From: Deltaproteobacteria bacterium
Lineage (GTDB): Bacteria; Myxococcota; Myxococcia; Myxococcales; 40CM-4-68-19
Length of the DNA: 64,000 nucleotides
Reading direction: 5' to 3'
NCBI GenBank assembly: GCA_005879315.1
Contig: VBLC01000033.1
Coordinates: 124,001 to 188,000 of the forward strand
In this document: in pieces, positions 52,606-62,745 of the stretch
Layout: each line of letters begins with the position of its first letter
Numbering within the stretch: position 1 is the stretch's first letter
Translations under genes and position numbers: made by a program
Notes under the pieces: generated by a model
What the model saw: the letters and a program-made list of their open reading frames with translations, nothing else
Database searches by the model: none
What the model was told of the DNA's origin: nothing

Positions 52606-53360
52606 GGATCCTCCTCGCGCTCCTGCTCGCCGGGCCCTCCTGGGTGGAGCGGCTTTACCAGAAGCAGGATCCGGACGTCGCGCAGGGCAATGCCCTCGCG
52701 GCGCAGAACGAGCCAGACAAGGCGCTGGGCGCGTATGAGAAGGCGAAGAAGCGGCACCCCGATTCGGCCGCGCTCGCCTTCGACCGCGCCGCCGCGCTGC
52801 TCAAGCTCGACGCCGCCAAGGCGCCCGAGGCCGCGAGCGAGGCGGCGAAAGCGTTGCAGAGCGGCGATCCTCAGCTCAGGCCGCCGGCCGCGTACCAGCT
52901 CGCTCTCGCCATCGAGTCGATGGGCAAACCCGACGAGGCGATCAAGGCGTATTCGCTCGCCCTCGGCCTCGACCCTGCCGATCGCGACTCGAAGGTGAAC
53001 CTCGAGCTGCTCCTCCGCTCGCAGGAGGAGCGGAAGAAGCAGCAGCCGGCGCAGCCGCAGGAGCAGAAGGAGAAGAAGGAAGGCAAGGACCAGAAGGACA
53101 AGGAAAAGGGCAAGGAGGAGCAGAAGCAGCAGCAGAAAGAAGCGGGCCAGAAGCAGGAGCAAGAGCAGCAGGCGCAACCCAAGGAAGAGGAAGCGGAGAA
53201 GAAGAAAGAGCAGCAGGCCGAGGAAAAGCCCGTCGACCGCAGCGAGGCCGAACGCCTGCTGGACGCGCTCCGCGCCGGGGAGAAGAATCTGCAAGTGTGG
53301 CGGTTCGCCAAGGAGAAGCGGAAGGATGCGCGGCGCAATGAGCCCGAGCGCGATTGGTAG
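52602..53360 (+). CDS. batC: BatC-like TPR protein with Lys/Glu/Gln coil
   Basis: 252 aa. After a short signal come TPR repeats (QGNALAAQNEPDKALGAYEKA; AYQLALAIESMGKPDEAIKA), residues about 25-130. A long charged low-complexity segment of Lys, Glu and Gln (about 142-212) follows, then a conserved tail DRSEAERLLDALRAGEKNLQ of the kind seen in BatC. Scaffold in the periplasm. The end overlaps batD by 23 nt. Confidence 0.85.
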   Translation: MRILLALLLAGPSWVERLYQKQDPDVAQGNALAAQNEPDKALGAYEKAKKRHPDSAALAFDRAAALLKLDAAKAPEAASEAAKALQSGDPQLRPPAAYQLALAIESMGKPDEAIKAYSLALGLDPADRDSKVNLELLLRSQEERKKQQPAQPQEQKEKKEGKDQKDKEKGKEEQKQQQKEAGQKQEQEQQAQPKEEEAEKKKEQQAEEKPVDRSEAERLLDALRAGEKNLQVWRFAKEKRKDARRNEPERDW

Positions 53361-55101
53361 CGCGCTTCTTCTCGCGGCGGCCGCGGCGGGCGAGGTGGAG
53401 ATCTCCGCCAGCGCCGACCGCGACGAGATGGCGCTCGACGACACCGTGAACGTGAGCGTGACCGTCACCTACTCGTCGAAGGGCGAGGGCGACCTGGAGC
53501 TGCCGGCCTTCCGCGACTTCGACGTCGTCAGCCGCGCTCAGTCCGAGCAAGTGAGCTTCGCTTTCGTCAACGGCGCGCCCACCTTCAAGCGCACGGTCTC
53601 GACGAGGCTGGCGCTGACCCCGAAGCGGGCCGGCAGTGCCGTCATCGAGCCCGCCAGGATCAGCTACAAGGGCCGCAGCTATTCGACCCAGCCCATCCGC
53701 GTGCGGGTACTGCCCGCTGGACAGGCGCCGCCGCCGGAGGAGATGGACCCCTTTGCAGACGTGCATCCGGGGAGCCGTGACCTGCTCCTGCGGGCCTCGG
53801 TGGACAACGAGCGGCCTTTCGTCGGCCAACAGATCTCGTACTCGCTCTACCTGCTCGCGCGCATCAACGTCAGCGGCATCGACAAGCTGCAGCTGCCGCG
53901 GCTGGATGGATTCTGGACGGAGGAGATCGAGGCGCCCCAGCAGCTGGTCGGGGAGTCTCGCATCTTCGACGGCGTGCCCTACCGATCGTTCCTCTTGCGC
54001 AAGCGCGCGCTCTTCGCGCTGCGGCCGGGAAGATCCGCGATCGAGCCCGCCGAGGTGGAAGTGCTCACCGGCTTCGGCATGCTCTTCTCTCGCGGCAGCG
54101 CGCGGCGGCAGTCGCAGTCGCTCGCGCTCGAAGTGCAGCCCCTGCCGCCCGGCAAGCCGCCCGGATTCGATGCGGGCAACGTCGGCCAGTGGAACCTGAG
54201 CGCCACGGTCGAGCCGCTCAACGTCCCCGTCGGGCAGCCGATCACCTTCCGGCTGGTCGCGGGCGGCAAAGGGAACGTCCGCGATCTGCGGCTGCCCAGG
54301 CTTCCGGCCATCGGCGGCCTGCGCGGCTACGATGCAACGACGACCGACAAGGAGAGCATCGAGAAGGGCGTGGTGACGGGGACGCGCACGCTGGAGCAGC
54401 TGCTCGTCCCGGAGCGGACCGGCCTGGTGGAGATCCCGGCGCTGGCGATGGACATCTTCGATCCCGTGCAGAGGGCATATCGGACGCTGCACACCGAGGG
54501 CGTTCGAGTGCAGGTCTTGCCGGCGCCGGCGGGACTGGCCGCGGGCGCGGAGCCTCTGGCGCAAAACCTGCTCGTGGCGGGAGGAGTGCGGCCCATCCGG
54601 CTGCGGCTCGCGGAGGTCTCGCGCGCGCCGCCACCCTGGACCCGGCCCTGGTTCTGGCCGCTTCTCGCGCTGCCGCCGTTCGGGCTCGCGCTCCTGCTCG
54701 CGACCGATCGCGCCCGTCGCCTCTTCGTGATCGACCCGCAGCAGCGGCGCATCAAGCTGGCGCGCAGCCAGGCCCGCAAGCGGCTGCGCGGCGCCAAGCA
54801 GCTCCTCGGCAAAGGCGAGGCCGCGGCCTTCTATGCCGAGGTGGCCCGCGCCATCACCGGATACCTTGCGGACAAGCAGGGAGTGCTGGCGGCAGGGCTG
54901 ACGCGCGAGGAGCTCGGGCGCGCGCTGTCGAACCGCGGCCATGCCGAGGAGACGGTGCGCCGCGTCGTGCGCGTGCTCGACGACTGCGACCGCGCCCGCT
55001 TCGCGCCCGCCGCCGGCGAGGCCGTGGCGCGCTCGGCGATGCTCACCCGCGCCGACCAGATCCTCAGCGAGCTCGATCGCGGCCGGAAGGAGGCGGCGTG
55101 A
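53338..55101 (+). CDS. batD: BatD, oxygen-tolerance protein
   Basis: 587 aa from ATG at 53338; another ATG at 53326 would add four residues. A signal is followed by beta domains from EVEISASADRDEMALDDTVNVSVTV, the hallmark opening of BatD, with FVGQQISYSLYLLARINVSG. One membrane helix lies at about 440-457 (FWPLLALPPFGLALLLA), then a cytoplasmic helical tail. The Bat proteins are linked to oxygen tolerance and stress in Bacteroides and to motility and envelope in spirochaetes; the role here is inferred. Confidence 0.9.
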   Translation: MSPSAIGSALLLAAAAAGEVEISASADRDEMALDDTVNVSVTVTYSSKGEGDLELPAFRDFDVVSRAQSEQVSFAFVNGAPTFKRTVSTRLALTPKRAGSAVIEPARISYKGRSYSTQPIRVRVLPAGQAPPPEEMDPFADVHPGSRDLLLRASVDNERPFVGQQISYSLYLLARINVSGIDKLQLPRLDGFWTEEIEAPQQLVGESRIFDGVPYRSFLLRKRALFALRPGRSAIEPAEVEVLTGFGMLFSRGSARRQSQSLALEVQPLPPGKPPGFDAGNVGQWNLSATVEPLNVPVGQPITFRLVAGGKGNVRDLRLPRLPAIGGLRGYDATTTDKESIEKGVVTGTRTLEQLLVPERTGLVEIPALAMDIFDPVQRAYRTLHTEGVRVQVLPAPAGLAAGAEPLAQNLLVAGGVRPIRLRLAEVSRAPPPWTRPWFWPLLALPPFGLALLLATDRARRLFVIDPQQRRIKLARSQARKRLRGAKQLLGKGEAAAFYAEVARAITGYLADKQGVLAAGLTREELGRALSNRGHAEETVRRVVRVLDDCDRARFAPAAGEAVARSAMLTRADQILSELDRGRKEAA

Positions 55102-55883
55102 TCCTCGCGCTGCTTCTGGCCGCCCTCCCGGCTGGCGTCACGCAGCTGTTCGCGGACGCCAACGCCGCGTATCTCTCGGGCGACGTCGCGCGCGCCATCG
55201 CCGCCTACGAAGCGCTCGTCGCCGAAGGCGTCGCCTCGCCCGAGCTGGAGACGAACCTCGGCGCAGCTTATCTGCGCCAGGGCAAGCGCGGTCTCGCTGC
55301 TTTGCACTTCGAGCGCGCGCTCTTTCTCGATCCGGGCGACGACGACGCGCGCACCGATCTGGCCGAGGTGCGGCGCGGCAACGTCGACAAGCTCGAGGGC
55401 GAGAGCGAGGAGGGCGGGACCGAGACGGTCGCGCGGCTGCTCGCGCCCTTGCCCGGCGCAGCGGCAGCGATCCTTTTCGTGGCGTCCTGGGTGGGGGCCT
55501 GGACGCTGTTCGGCCTGCGCATCTTCCGGCGGGAGCGGCGGCAGCTCTCGACGTTCGCGTCAGCGGCTTTCGGGCTCTCCTTGCTCGCTGCCGCCCTCAC
55601 CTACGCGGCGGCGCTGGGACGCGGCCTCGCGCTGCAGCGCGCGGTGGTCGTGGCGCAGGCGGCGCCCGCGCGCGAAGGGCCGGGCGAGAAGAGCGCGAGC
55701 CATTTCGAGGTCCACGAGGGCACCACCGTGCGGCTCGAGGACGAGGAAGGCCAGTACCGGCGCATCAAGCTGGCGAATGGCTTGACCGGCTGGGTGCCTT
55801 CGGGCGCGGTCGAGCTGGTGGTCCCGCCCGGCTGGGCGGGCCGTCCGGTCCTGGCCGGCTCGGCCCGCGCCGATCAGCCTTGA
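55098..55883 (+). CDS. batE: BatE, TPR and SH3-like membrane protein
   Basis: 261 aa from GTG at 55098 (overlaps batD stop). A signal (VILALLLAALPAG) precedes TPR repeats (FADANAAYLSGDVARAIAAYEAL; AAYLRQGKRGLAALHFERAL) and two membrane helices (about 120-137 and 148-168). A C-terminal SH3-like domain (SHFEVHEGTTVRLEDEEGQ; LANGLTGWVPSGAVELV) ends it. This is the normal BatE layout and completes the set. Confidence 0.88.
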   Translation: MILALLLAALPAGVTQLFADANAAYLSGDVARAIAAYEALVAEGVASPELETNLGAAYLRQGKRGLAALHFERALFLDPGDDDARTDLAEVRRGNVDKLEGESEEGGTETVARLLAPLPGAAAAILFVASWVGAWTLFGLRIFRRERRQLSTFASAAFGLSLLAAALTYAAALGRGLALQRAVVVAQAAPAREGPGEKSASHFEVHEGTTVRLEDEEGQYRRIKLANGLTGWVPSGAVELVVPPGWAGRPVLAGSARADQP

Positions 55884-55900
55884 GGCTCGAGGGGGTCCAC

Positions 55901-56665
55901 GTGCTCGCACTGTTGATTGCCGTCGCTCTCGATCCGGCCGCGCACGCCCGTGAAGTGGCCAGGGGCCTTCCTTTCGCCCGCAATGCCATGCTGGAGGTGC
56001 GACGCGCCGCCGCGGCCATCGGCGACCCGGCGCTGCGGGCGGCGGTCGAGGCGCAGATCCTCGCGCCCGGCGCCTCCTTGAAGAAGGCGGGCGATTTCGC
56101 CGTTGCGCCTGGAGGAAATTGCCAGGGCGGACATCACGGCTATCCGGGCGGCCTGGCGGTGCACACGCTCGCTACGCTGCTCCATGCGCGTGCGCTGGCG
56201 CAGGTGTACGAGCGCGTCTATCAGACGAAGCTGCGCGACGACTGGCTGGTGACGGCGGCCATCTGGCATGACTCGCTCAAGGCCGCGACTCTTCCCTGGC
56301 GCGAGGACGGCTCCTGCGGTCCCGAGGCCGAGATCGCCGGCACCGGGGAGCATCATGTGCTCGGCCTGGCGGCGGCACTGTTGCGCCATCTACCCAAGGA
56401 GCTGATCGCGGTCATCGCCAGCGCGCACGGGCTCTCGATCTGTCCCTGGCTTTCGGAGGCCGAGCGCATCGCCTCTGTCGAGCCGGGCGCCTGCCCCGCG
56501 AAGCTGCCCATCGAGGCTTACGTGCTGCACTTCGCCGACAGCGACTATCCCCTGACCGGCGCGGCATGGAGCGACTATGCCGAACGAGCTCCTCAAGGCT
56601 GGGAGCGCTACGAGGCGCTGAAGGCCGACGGCAACGAGCTGCTCTTCTTCAGTCGCTCTCGGTGA
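55901..56665 (+). CDS. HD-domain phosphohydrolase with export signal
   Basis: 254 aa from GTG at 55901 (GGGGG upstream; a TTG at 55880 is also possible). A hydrophobic start VLALLIAVALDPAAHA looks like a signal peptide. An HD domain follows: HTLATLLHA, AAIWHDSLKAA with the His-Asp pair, GTGEHHVLGLAAAL and ASAHGLS. Substrate unknown; a nucleotide or phosphoester is expected. It follows batE by 17 bp, so it is probably in the same transcript. Its 3' end overlaps nth (convergent) by 17 nt. Confidence 0.75.
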   Translation: MLALLIAVALDPAAHAREVARGLPFARNAMLEVRRAAAAIGDPALRAAVEAQILAPGASLKKAGDFAVAPGGNCQGGHHGYPGGLAVHTLATLLHARALAQVYERVYQTKLRDDWLVTAAIWHDSLKAATLPWREDGSCGPEAEIAGTGEHHVLGLAAALLRHLPKELIAVIASAHGLSICPWLSEAERIASVEPGACPAKLPIEAYVLHFADSDYPLTGAAWSDYAERAPQGWERYEALKADGNELLFFSRSR

Positions 56666-57308
56666 CCCCGCGGCGCGGGCAGAGCTGCAGCACGACGCAG
56701 CGCGAGCAGTGCGGCCGCCGCGACTCGCAGGTGCGCCGGCCGTGCCAGATGAGCAGCTGGTGGGCGCGGCCCCAGAGCTTTTCGGGGAGCAGCGCGGCGA
56801 GCTCATCTTCGACTTTGCGCGGATCCTCCTGCCGGCTCAGGCCGAGCCGCCGCGCGACCCGGCCGACGTGCGTGTCGACAGGCAACGCCGGGGTGCCGAA
56901 GGCGTGATTGACGACGACGCCGGCCGTCTTCCATCCCACGCCGGGCAGCTGGCATAGCTCCTCGCGGGTGCGCGGTAGCTTGCCGCCGAACTCCTGAGCG
57001 ATGGTGGTCATCGCGGCGTGGAGCGCCTTCGACTTGGCCCGCCAGAGGCCGACGCGCCGGATCTGCTCGCCGAGCCTCGAAGGCGTGCTGCGCGCGTAGT
57101 CCGCGGCGGTGCGATAGCGGGCAAAGAGCGCGGGGGTCACCGTGTTCACGACTGCGTCCGTGCACTGCGCCGAGAGCATCACCGAGACGAGCAGCTGCAG
57201 CTCATCTTGATACTCGAGCGCGATCTTCGCCTCCGGCATCGCCTTCTCCAGGCGCCGGACGATCTCGCGAAACCTGCGGCTGCGCGCTTCTTTCGATTCG
57301 CGGGCCAT
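56649..57308 (-). CDS. nth: Endonuclease III, DNA glycosylase/AP lyase
   Basis: 219 aa from ATG at 57308, with CGGAG upstream. HhH motif ELCQLPGVGWKTAGVVV contains the catalytic Lys, VDTHVGRVARRLGL the catalytic Asp. A C-terminal [4Fe-4S] site of the C-x6-C-x2-C-x5-C type lies in CESRRPHCSRCVVLQLC. It removes oxidised pyrimidines. The frame stays open far upstream, but the family N-terminus fits this start. Divergent from the aldolase gene (28 bp between starts). Confidence 0.95.
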   Translation of the reverse strand: MARESKEARSRRFREIVRRLEKAMPEAKIALEYQDELQLLVSVMLSAQCTDAVVNTVTPALFARYRTAADYARSTPSRLGEQIRRVGLWRAKSKALHAAMTTIAQEFGGKLPRTREELCQLPGVGWKTAGVVVNHAFGTPALPVDTHVGRVARRLGLSRQEDPRKVEDELAALLPEKLWGRAHQLLIWHGRRTCESRRPHCSRCVVLQLCPRRGVTESD

Positions 57309-57336
57309 GCGCGCTCCGTTTAACATGTGCGGCCTC

Positions 57337-58377
57337 ATGGACCTCATCGACCTGCGGAGCGATACCGTGACCCGGCCCGGACCGGGCATGCGCAAGGCCA
57401 TGCACGACGCCGAGGTGGGCGACGACGTCTTCGGCGACGACCCGACCATCAACCAGCTGCAAGAGAGGGTCGCCGCCCTGTTCGGCAAGGAGGCAGCCAT
57501 CTGGACGCCGACCGGGACCATGGCGAACCAGATCGCGATCGGCTCCCTGGCCGGGCAAGGCGAGGAGATCATCTGCGACCGCGGGGCGCACATCGTCAAT
57601 TACGAGGGCGGGGCGATCTCCGCGCTCTGGGGCGCGCAGAGCCTGGTGGTCGACGGCGAGCGCGGGATCTTCGGCCCCGAGGATGTGCGAGCGGTCCTGC
57701 GCCGCGGCGACAACGAACATTTTCCCCGCCAGCGCGCGGTCGCGCTGGAGAACACGCACAATCGCGGCGGCGGGTCGGTCTGGCCGATCGCGCAGATGCG
57801 CAAGGTCGCCGCTCTCGCGCATGAGGCTGGTCTTGCCGTGCACCTCGATGGAGCGCGCCTCTGGAACGCACACGTCGTCTCCGGCGTTCCGCTGCTGGAG
57901 TACGGCGCGCTGGCCGATACGGTCTCCGTTTGTCTGAGCAAGGGCTTGGGCGCACCGGCGGGCTCCTTGGTGGCGTCGACGCGAGAGCGGGTCATGCGGA
58001 TGCGCCGGCTGCGCAAGCGCCTGGGAGGCGGTCTGCGCCAGGCGGGCGTGCTCGCCGCGGCAGGTCTCTACGCGCTCGACCACCACATCGAGCGGCTCGC
58101 CGAGGACCATCAGAATGCGCGCCGGCTGGCCGAGCTTGTGCGCGAGATCCCGGGCCTCTCCTGCGAGCCGCGGCTCGTCGAAACGAACCTTCTCTTCGTC
58201 GACGTCGCGGTGAAGGGCGGCTCGCGCGCGCTGGTCGCGGCGGCCAGGAGCGAAGGGGTGCTCTGCAACGCCGAGGGAGCTGGCGAGCGCATCCGGCTCG
58301 TCACGCACCTCGACGTGCCCGCCTCCGCGATTCCTGAAGCAGCCCAGCGGCTGCGCCAGGCCGCCACAGCGCTCTAG
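57337..58377 (+). CDS. Low-specificity threonine aldolase family protein
   Basis: 346 aa from ATG at 57337. IDLRSDTVTRPGPGMRKAM opens it, typical of beta-eliminating lyases. DVFGDDPTINQLQERVA, TPTGTMANQIAI and the PLP lysine Lys202 in VCLSKGLGAPAGS follow. It cleaves L-threonine or allo-threonine to glycine and acetaldehyde; substrate stereochemistry cannot be read from sequence. Ends before an A/T tract and a palindrome. Confidence 0.92.
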   Translation: MDLIDLRSDTVTRPGPGMRKAMHDAEVGDDVFGDDPTINQLQERVAALFGKEAAIWTPTGTMANQIAIGSLAGQGEEIICDRGAHIVNYEGGAISALWGAQSLVVDGERGIFGPEDVRAVLRRGDNEHFPRQRAVALENTHNRGGGSVWPIAQMRKVAALAHEAGLAVHLDGARLWNAHVVSGVPLLEYGALADTVSVCLSKGLGAPAGSLVASTRERVMRMRRLRKRLGGGLRQAGVLAAAGLYALDHHIERLAEDHQNARRLAELVREIPGLSCEPRLVETNLLFVDVAVKGGSRALVAAARSEGVLCNAEGAGERIRLVTHLDVPASAIPEAAQRLRQAATAL

Positions 58378-58385
58378 CGGCGTCG

Positions 58386-58432
58386 AAAAAAAAAATAATT
58401 TTTTTCTCTCGCATCGAGACCCCCGGGTCTCG
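58386..58432. promoter_or_regulatory. A10-TAA-T7 tract and palindrome before comM
   Basis: Ten A (58386-58395), TAA, then seven T (58399-58405) in otherwise G+C-rich DNA. Then CGAGACCC and GGGTCTCG, exact 8-bp inverted arms around CC (58415-58432). The A/T tract may form a symmetric terminator or bend for the aldolase transcript; the palindrome may be an operator for comM-recA. If comM began at GTG 58439 the hairpin would cover its ribosome site. Confidence 0.45.
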
Positions 58433-58501
58433 TTCTGGGTGCCTCGATCTGGACCCTCCCCTCCCGACGAATCCGGCACGCCGCTCGCATTACCCCGCGA
58501 C

Positions 58502-60077
58502 GTGCACTCTTCCCTGCACTGCGCGGCCATCGCCGGCGCCGCCGCGCGCCTGGTCGAGGTCCAGGTCGATCTCTCGCTCGGCTTGCCCGGCTTCTATCTG
58601 GTCGGCATGCCCGACCACGCCTGCATCGACGCGAAAGTGCGAGTGCTCACGGCGCTCCGCAACAGCGGCTATCAGCTTCCGCAGAAGAAGATCACCGTCA
58701 ATCTCGCGCCGGGCGATCTGCGCAAGGAGGGCGCGGCCTTCGATCTCGCCATCGCGCTCGGCGTCCTCGCCTCCTCGGGCCTGCTCCCGCCCGACCGGAT
58801 GCTCAAGGCGCTGGTGGTGGGCGAGCTGGCGCTCTCGGGAGACCTGCTGCCGGTGCGCGGCGTCCTGCCCATCGCGCTCGAGGCGCAGCGGCTCGGCTTC
58901 ACTGCGCTGATCGCGCCGGAGCCCAACGCCCCCGAGGGTGCCCTCGCCCAGGGCCTCCAGGTCTTCGGCGCCCGCAGTCTGGCGGAAGCGGCGGACATCA
59001 TCTCCGGCGCGAGCTCGCGGGCGCCCTCCCCGCCCGCCGAGCCGGTTTCACCCGCTCCCTATCCGGTCGATCTCTCCGACGTGCGCGGCCAACAAAGCTG
59101 CAAGCGCGCGCTGGAGATCGCCGCGGCCGGCGGGCACAACGCGCTCCTCATCGGCCCGCCCGGCTCGGGCAAGACGATGCTGGCGCGGCGCATGCCCACG
59201 CTCTTGCCGGCGCTCTCCTTCGAGGAGGCAGTGGAGACGACCTCCATCTGGTCGGTGGCGGGCCGCCTCCGCCCGGGACAAGGGTTTCTCAGCGAGAGGC
59301 CCTTCCGCGCTCCGCACCACACCATCTCCGTCGCCGGGCTCATCGGCGGAGGCTCACCGCCGCGACCGGGCGAGATTTCGCTCGCCCACAATGGAGTGGC
59401 CTTTCTCGACGAGCTTCCCGAATTTGGCCGCGCAGCTCTCGAGGCGCTCCGCCAGCCGCTCGAGGACGGGGAAGTCTCGGTCGTGCGCGCCTCGGGCTCG
59501 GCGGTGATGCCTGCGCGCTTCATGTTGCTCGGCGCGATGAACCCATGCCCCTGCGGCCATGCTTCCGATCCCGATCCGGAGCGCTGCCGCTGCACCATCG
59601 TCGGCAAGGACGTCTACCTGCGGCGCATGTCCGGGCCGATTCTGGACCGCTTCGATCTGCACATCGAGGCTCGCGCGCTGGCCACGCCCGACCTGCTTGG
59701 CCTTCCCCAGGGCGACACCTCCGCACAGGTGCGCGAGCGGGTCGAGCGCGCCCGCGCCGTGCAGCGCAGGCGCGGCGTACATTGCAACGCGCAGTTGCGT
59801 GGTCGGACGCTGCGCGAGCTGTGCGGCGCCACGGAGAAGGCGCGCGGCTTCCTCGCCGGCTACGTCGAGATGGGCCGGCTCTCTGCGCGTTCCCACGACC
59901 GGGTCCTGAAGCTGGCGCGGACCATCGCCGACCTCGAGAACAGCGAGCTCGTCCACGAGGAGCAGATCCAGGAAGCATCCGAGTTGCGCTGTCTCGACAA
60001 GCCCGTCAGCGGCCGCGACCCGAGAAGCAGCCTCGACCTCGCGCGCGAGCGCGTCACCCGCAAACCACGGAGGGAAC

Positions 60078-60094
<17 letters not shown>
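58502..60094 (+). CDS. comM: ComM/YifB-family Mg-chelatase-like AAA+ helicase
   Basis: 530 aa from GTG at 58502; GTG at 58439 would add 21 residues of poor match. N-terminal YifB domain ([23 protein letters not shown]), then Walker [15 protein letters not shown], Walker [12 protein letters not shown] and a Mg-chelatase C-terminal part with Cys-rich [19 protein letters not shown]. ComM drives branch migration during natural transformation. Its 3' end overlaps recA by 17 nt, fitting a shared recombination role. Confidence 0.92.
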
Positions 60095-61105
<1,011 letters not shown>

Positions 61106-61106
<1 letters not shown>

Positions 61107-61495
61107 TGACCTTCGAGGAATTCGCCGCTCGCGAATGGGGCCGCGCGCAGCGATCGGGCCGCTGGTTCTCCATCGCCCGCATCGCGCCGGTCGGCTGGAG
61201 GGCGCTCGATGAAGAGATCGACGCCCTGGCCTGCGTGGTCGAAGCGCACCTGCGCCGCACCGACTTCGTCCAGCGCAAGCGGGACCGCGAGGTGAGCGTC
61301 GTATTGGTGGAGACGCTAGGCGCATCGGCAGGCGCAGCTCTCGAGCGCGTCCGTGAGAACGCAGTGAAGCGATTGCCCGAGCTGCAGCTGAGGATCGGCT
61401 GTGCTCCGGCCAGGCCGGACCAGCAGTGGCAGGAGGCGTGGCGGTGGGCGGGAAGGCTGCTGGTGGCCGACGCCGCGGTCCCAGCCGCGGCGTGA
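61106..61495 (+). CDS. Small GGDEF-like protein lacking the GGDEF motif
   Basis: 129 aa from ATG at 61106 (overlaps the recA TGA; TGATG). SIARIAPVGWRALDEEIDALACVVEAHLRRTDFVQRKRDREVSVVLVETLG then AGAALERVRE follows the diguanylate-cyclase pattern R-x-T-D-x-V-x-R-x-x-D-E-x-V-V-L-L-x-E-T-x-x-x-x-A. No GGDEF catalytic loop is seen. It probably lacks cyclase activity. Last gene of the recA unit, ends 8 bp before a terminator hairpin. Confidence 0.6.
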
Positions 61496-61503
61496 GGGGA
61501 AGG

Positions 61504-61539
61504 AGCGGAGGCGGGCCGGCCTCGCCTCCGCTTTCTTTC
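61504..61539 (+). terminator. Intrinsic terminator after the comM-recA unit
   Basis: A perfect 10-bp stem, AGCGGAGGCG (61504-61513) and CGCCTCCGCT (61523-61532), with a 9-nt loop, followed by TTCTTTC. The clearest intrinsic terminator in the window, located between convergent genes. Confidence 0.8.
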
Positions 61540-62743
61540 AATAGAGCCGATTGAAAACCGCGGCGCCCCAGGCGTTGACCGCCACGCCGGCGAGCGCCGC
61601 CAGCCAGAAGAGGCGGGTGAAGCGATGGCCACCCAGGGCGAGCAAGAGAATGAGGTAGGGCGTGTAGTCGAGCGAGAAGCGGAAGCCGAACTGGAACCAG
61701 CCGCTGTTCTGGTAGAAGAACCCCGGGATGGCCACCAGGGCCACCGTCAGCCAGAGCGACCGGTGCAGCCGCGGCTTCTCCTTCGGCCAGAGCAGATAGA
61801 AAAAGAGCGGCGTGGTGACGAAGAGGCTCATCCCCTCGCCGTTGAATCCGATGCGCAGCGGATGGAACTGGATCTCGGGCAGCCTGGTGAAGGCAGCGTG
61901 AAGGTTGCGCTCGAGAAAGGCGTAGTGGAAGAGGCCGTACTTCTGAATCTGCTGGTTGACGCGATTTGCGTAGAGATGGGAGTGCCCGAACTCGCTGAAG
62001 CTGCCGAAGCGGGCGTAGTTGGCGAGCCCCATTGGGATTGCGACTGCAAGAATTGCCGCGGCATAGGGGATGAGCTTGGGCAGCGCGGCCCGCCAGCGCG
62101 CAGGGTCGCGCAGTACGGTCCATTCCACTGGGCCGAGCGCCTCGAACACGAAGAAGACGGCCGAGAACGCGAGCGGCGTCCGGGTGATGGCCGCGCAGCC
62201 CAGCAAGAGCCCCGCCAGAATCGGGTGCTTCGCCTCGAGCGCGGCGTGGAGATAAAGGAGGGTGAGCGTCACGCCGACGGTCTGGGCGGTGAACCAGACT
62301 TCCCCGCGGATCCCGCACGACCACGCCAGAGTCCCGAAGCCGTAGATGAGCGCGAAAGCCGCGTGCTCCCATTCCGGCCGCTGCTGCACGCGGCGCAGCA
62401 GTCGATAGAGCAGCGCCACGTTGAGCGCCGCGAAAACGATGGTGAAGGCGATGTCGTTGAAGGTGCGCCCGAAGACGGCGACGAACGGCATCATCAAGAG
62501 CGCGGGGAAGGGCGGAAAGGAGACGTACCAGTGCCCGTCTCGCAGCACCCAGTCGTTCAGGTTGGGCGGCTGCACGCGCATCGCCAGCTGCCCATGCAGG
62601 AGCGCGTCGGCCTGGTAGACGAAATGCGGCGCGAGCGACTGATGGGAGAGCAGGCTCCCACTGGAGAGCGCGTAGCCCGCGAGCGAGAGAGCAAAGAGGA
62701 TCAGGTCGACCCGGTACCGCGCGGCTCGCTCGCGCCAACCCAT
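61538..62743 (-). CDS. Polytopic membrane protein, glycosyltransferase-39/PMT-like
   Basis: 401 aa with about ten predicted membrane helices (first: VDLILFALSLAGYALSSGSLL). The first periplasmic loop has QADALLHGQLAMRVQPPN and WYVSFPPFPALLMMPF, and charged and aromatic residues resemble GT-C-type glycosyltransferases, with MGLANYARFGS and GFRFSLDYTPYLILLLALGG near the end. It likely transfers sugar from a polyprenyl donor; acceptor unknown. ATG at 62743 is 2 bp after the cinA stop, so it is co-transcribed with cinA. Confidence 0.7.
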   Translation of the reverse strand: MGWRERAARYRVDLILFALSLAGYALSSGSLLSHQSLAPHFVYQADALLHGQLAMRVQPPNLNDWVLRDGHWYVSFPPFPALLMMPFVAVFGRTFNDIAFTIVFAALNVALLYRLLRRVQQRPEWEHAAFALIYGFGTLAWSCGIRGEVWFTAQTVGVTLTLLYLHAALEAKHPILAGLLLGCAAITRTPLAFSAVFFVFEALGPVEWTVLRDPARWRAALPKLIPYAAAILAVAIPMGLANYARFGSFSEFGHSHLYANRVNQQIQKYGLFHYAFLERNLHAAFTRLPEIQFHPLRIGFNGEGMSLFVTTPLFFYLLWPKEKPRLHRSLWLTVALVAIPGFFYQNSGWFQFGFRFSLDYTPYLILLLALGGHRFTRLFWLAALAGVAVNAWGAAVFNRLY

Positions 62744-62745
62744 CC

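Noticed and set aside
53030..53240. Lys/Glu/Gln-rich stretch of batC as a simple DNA repeat
   Set aside because: Codons vary (GAG/GAA, AAG/AAA, CAG) and the composition is expected for BatC proteins, so it is protein-level low complexity.
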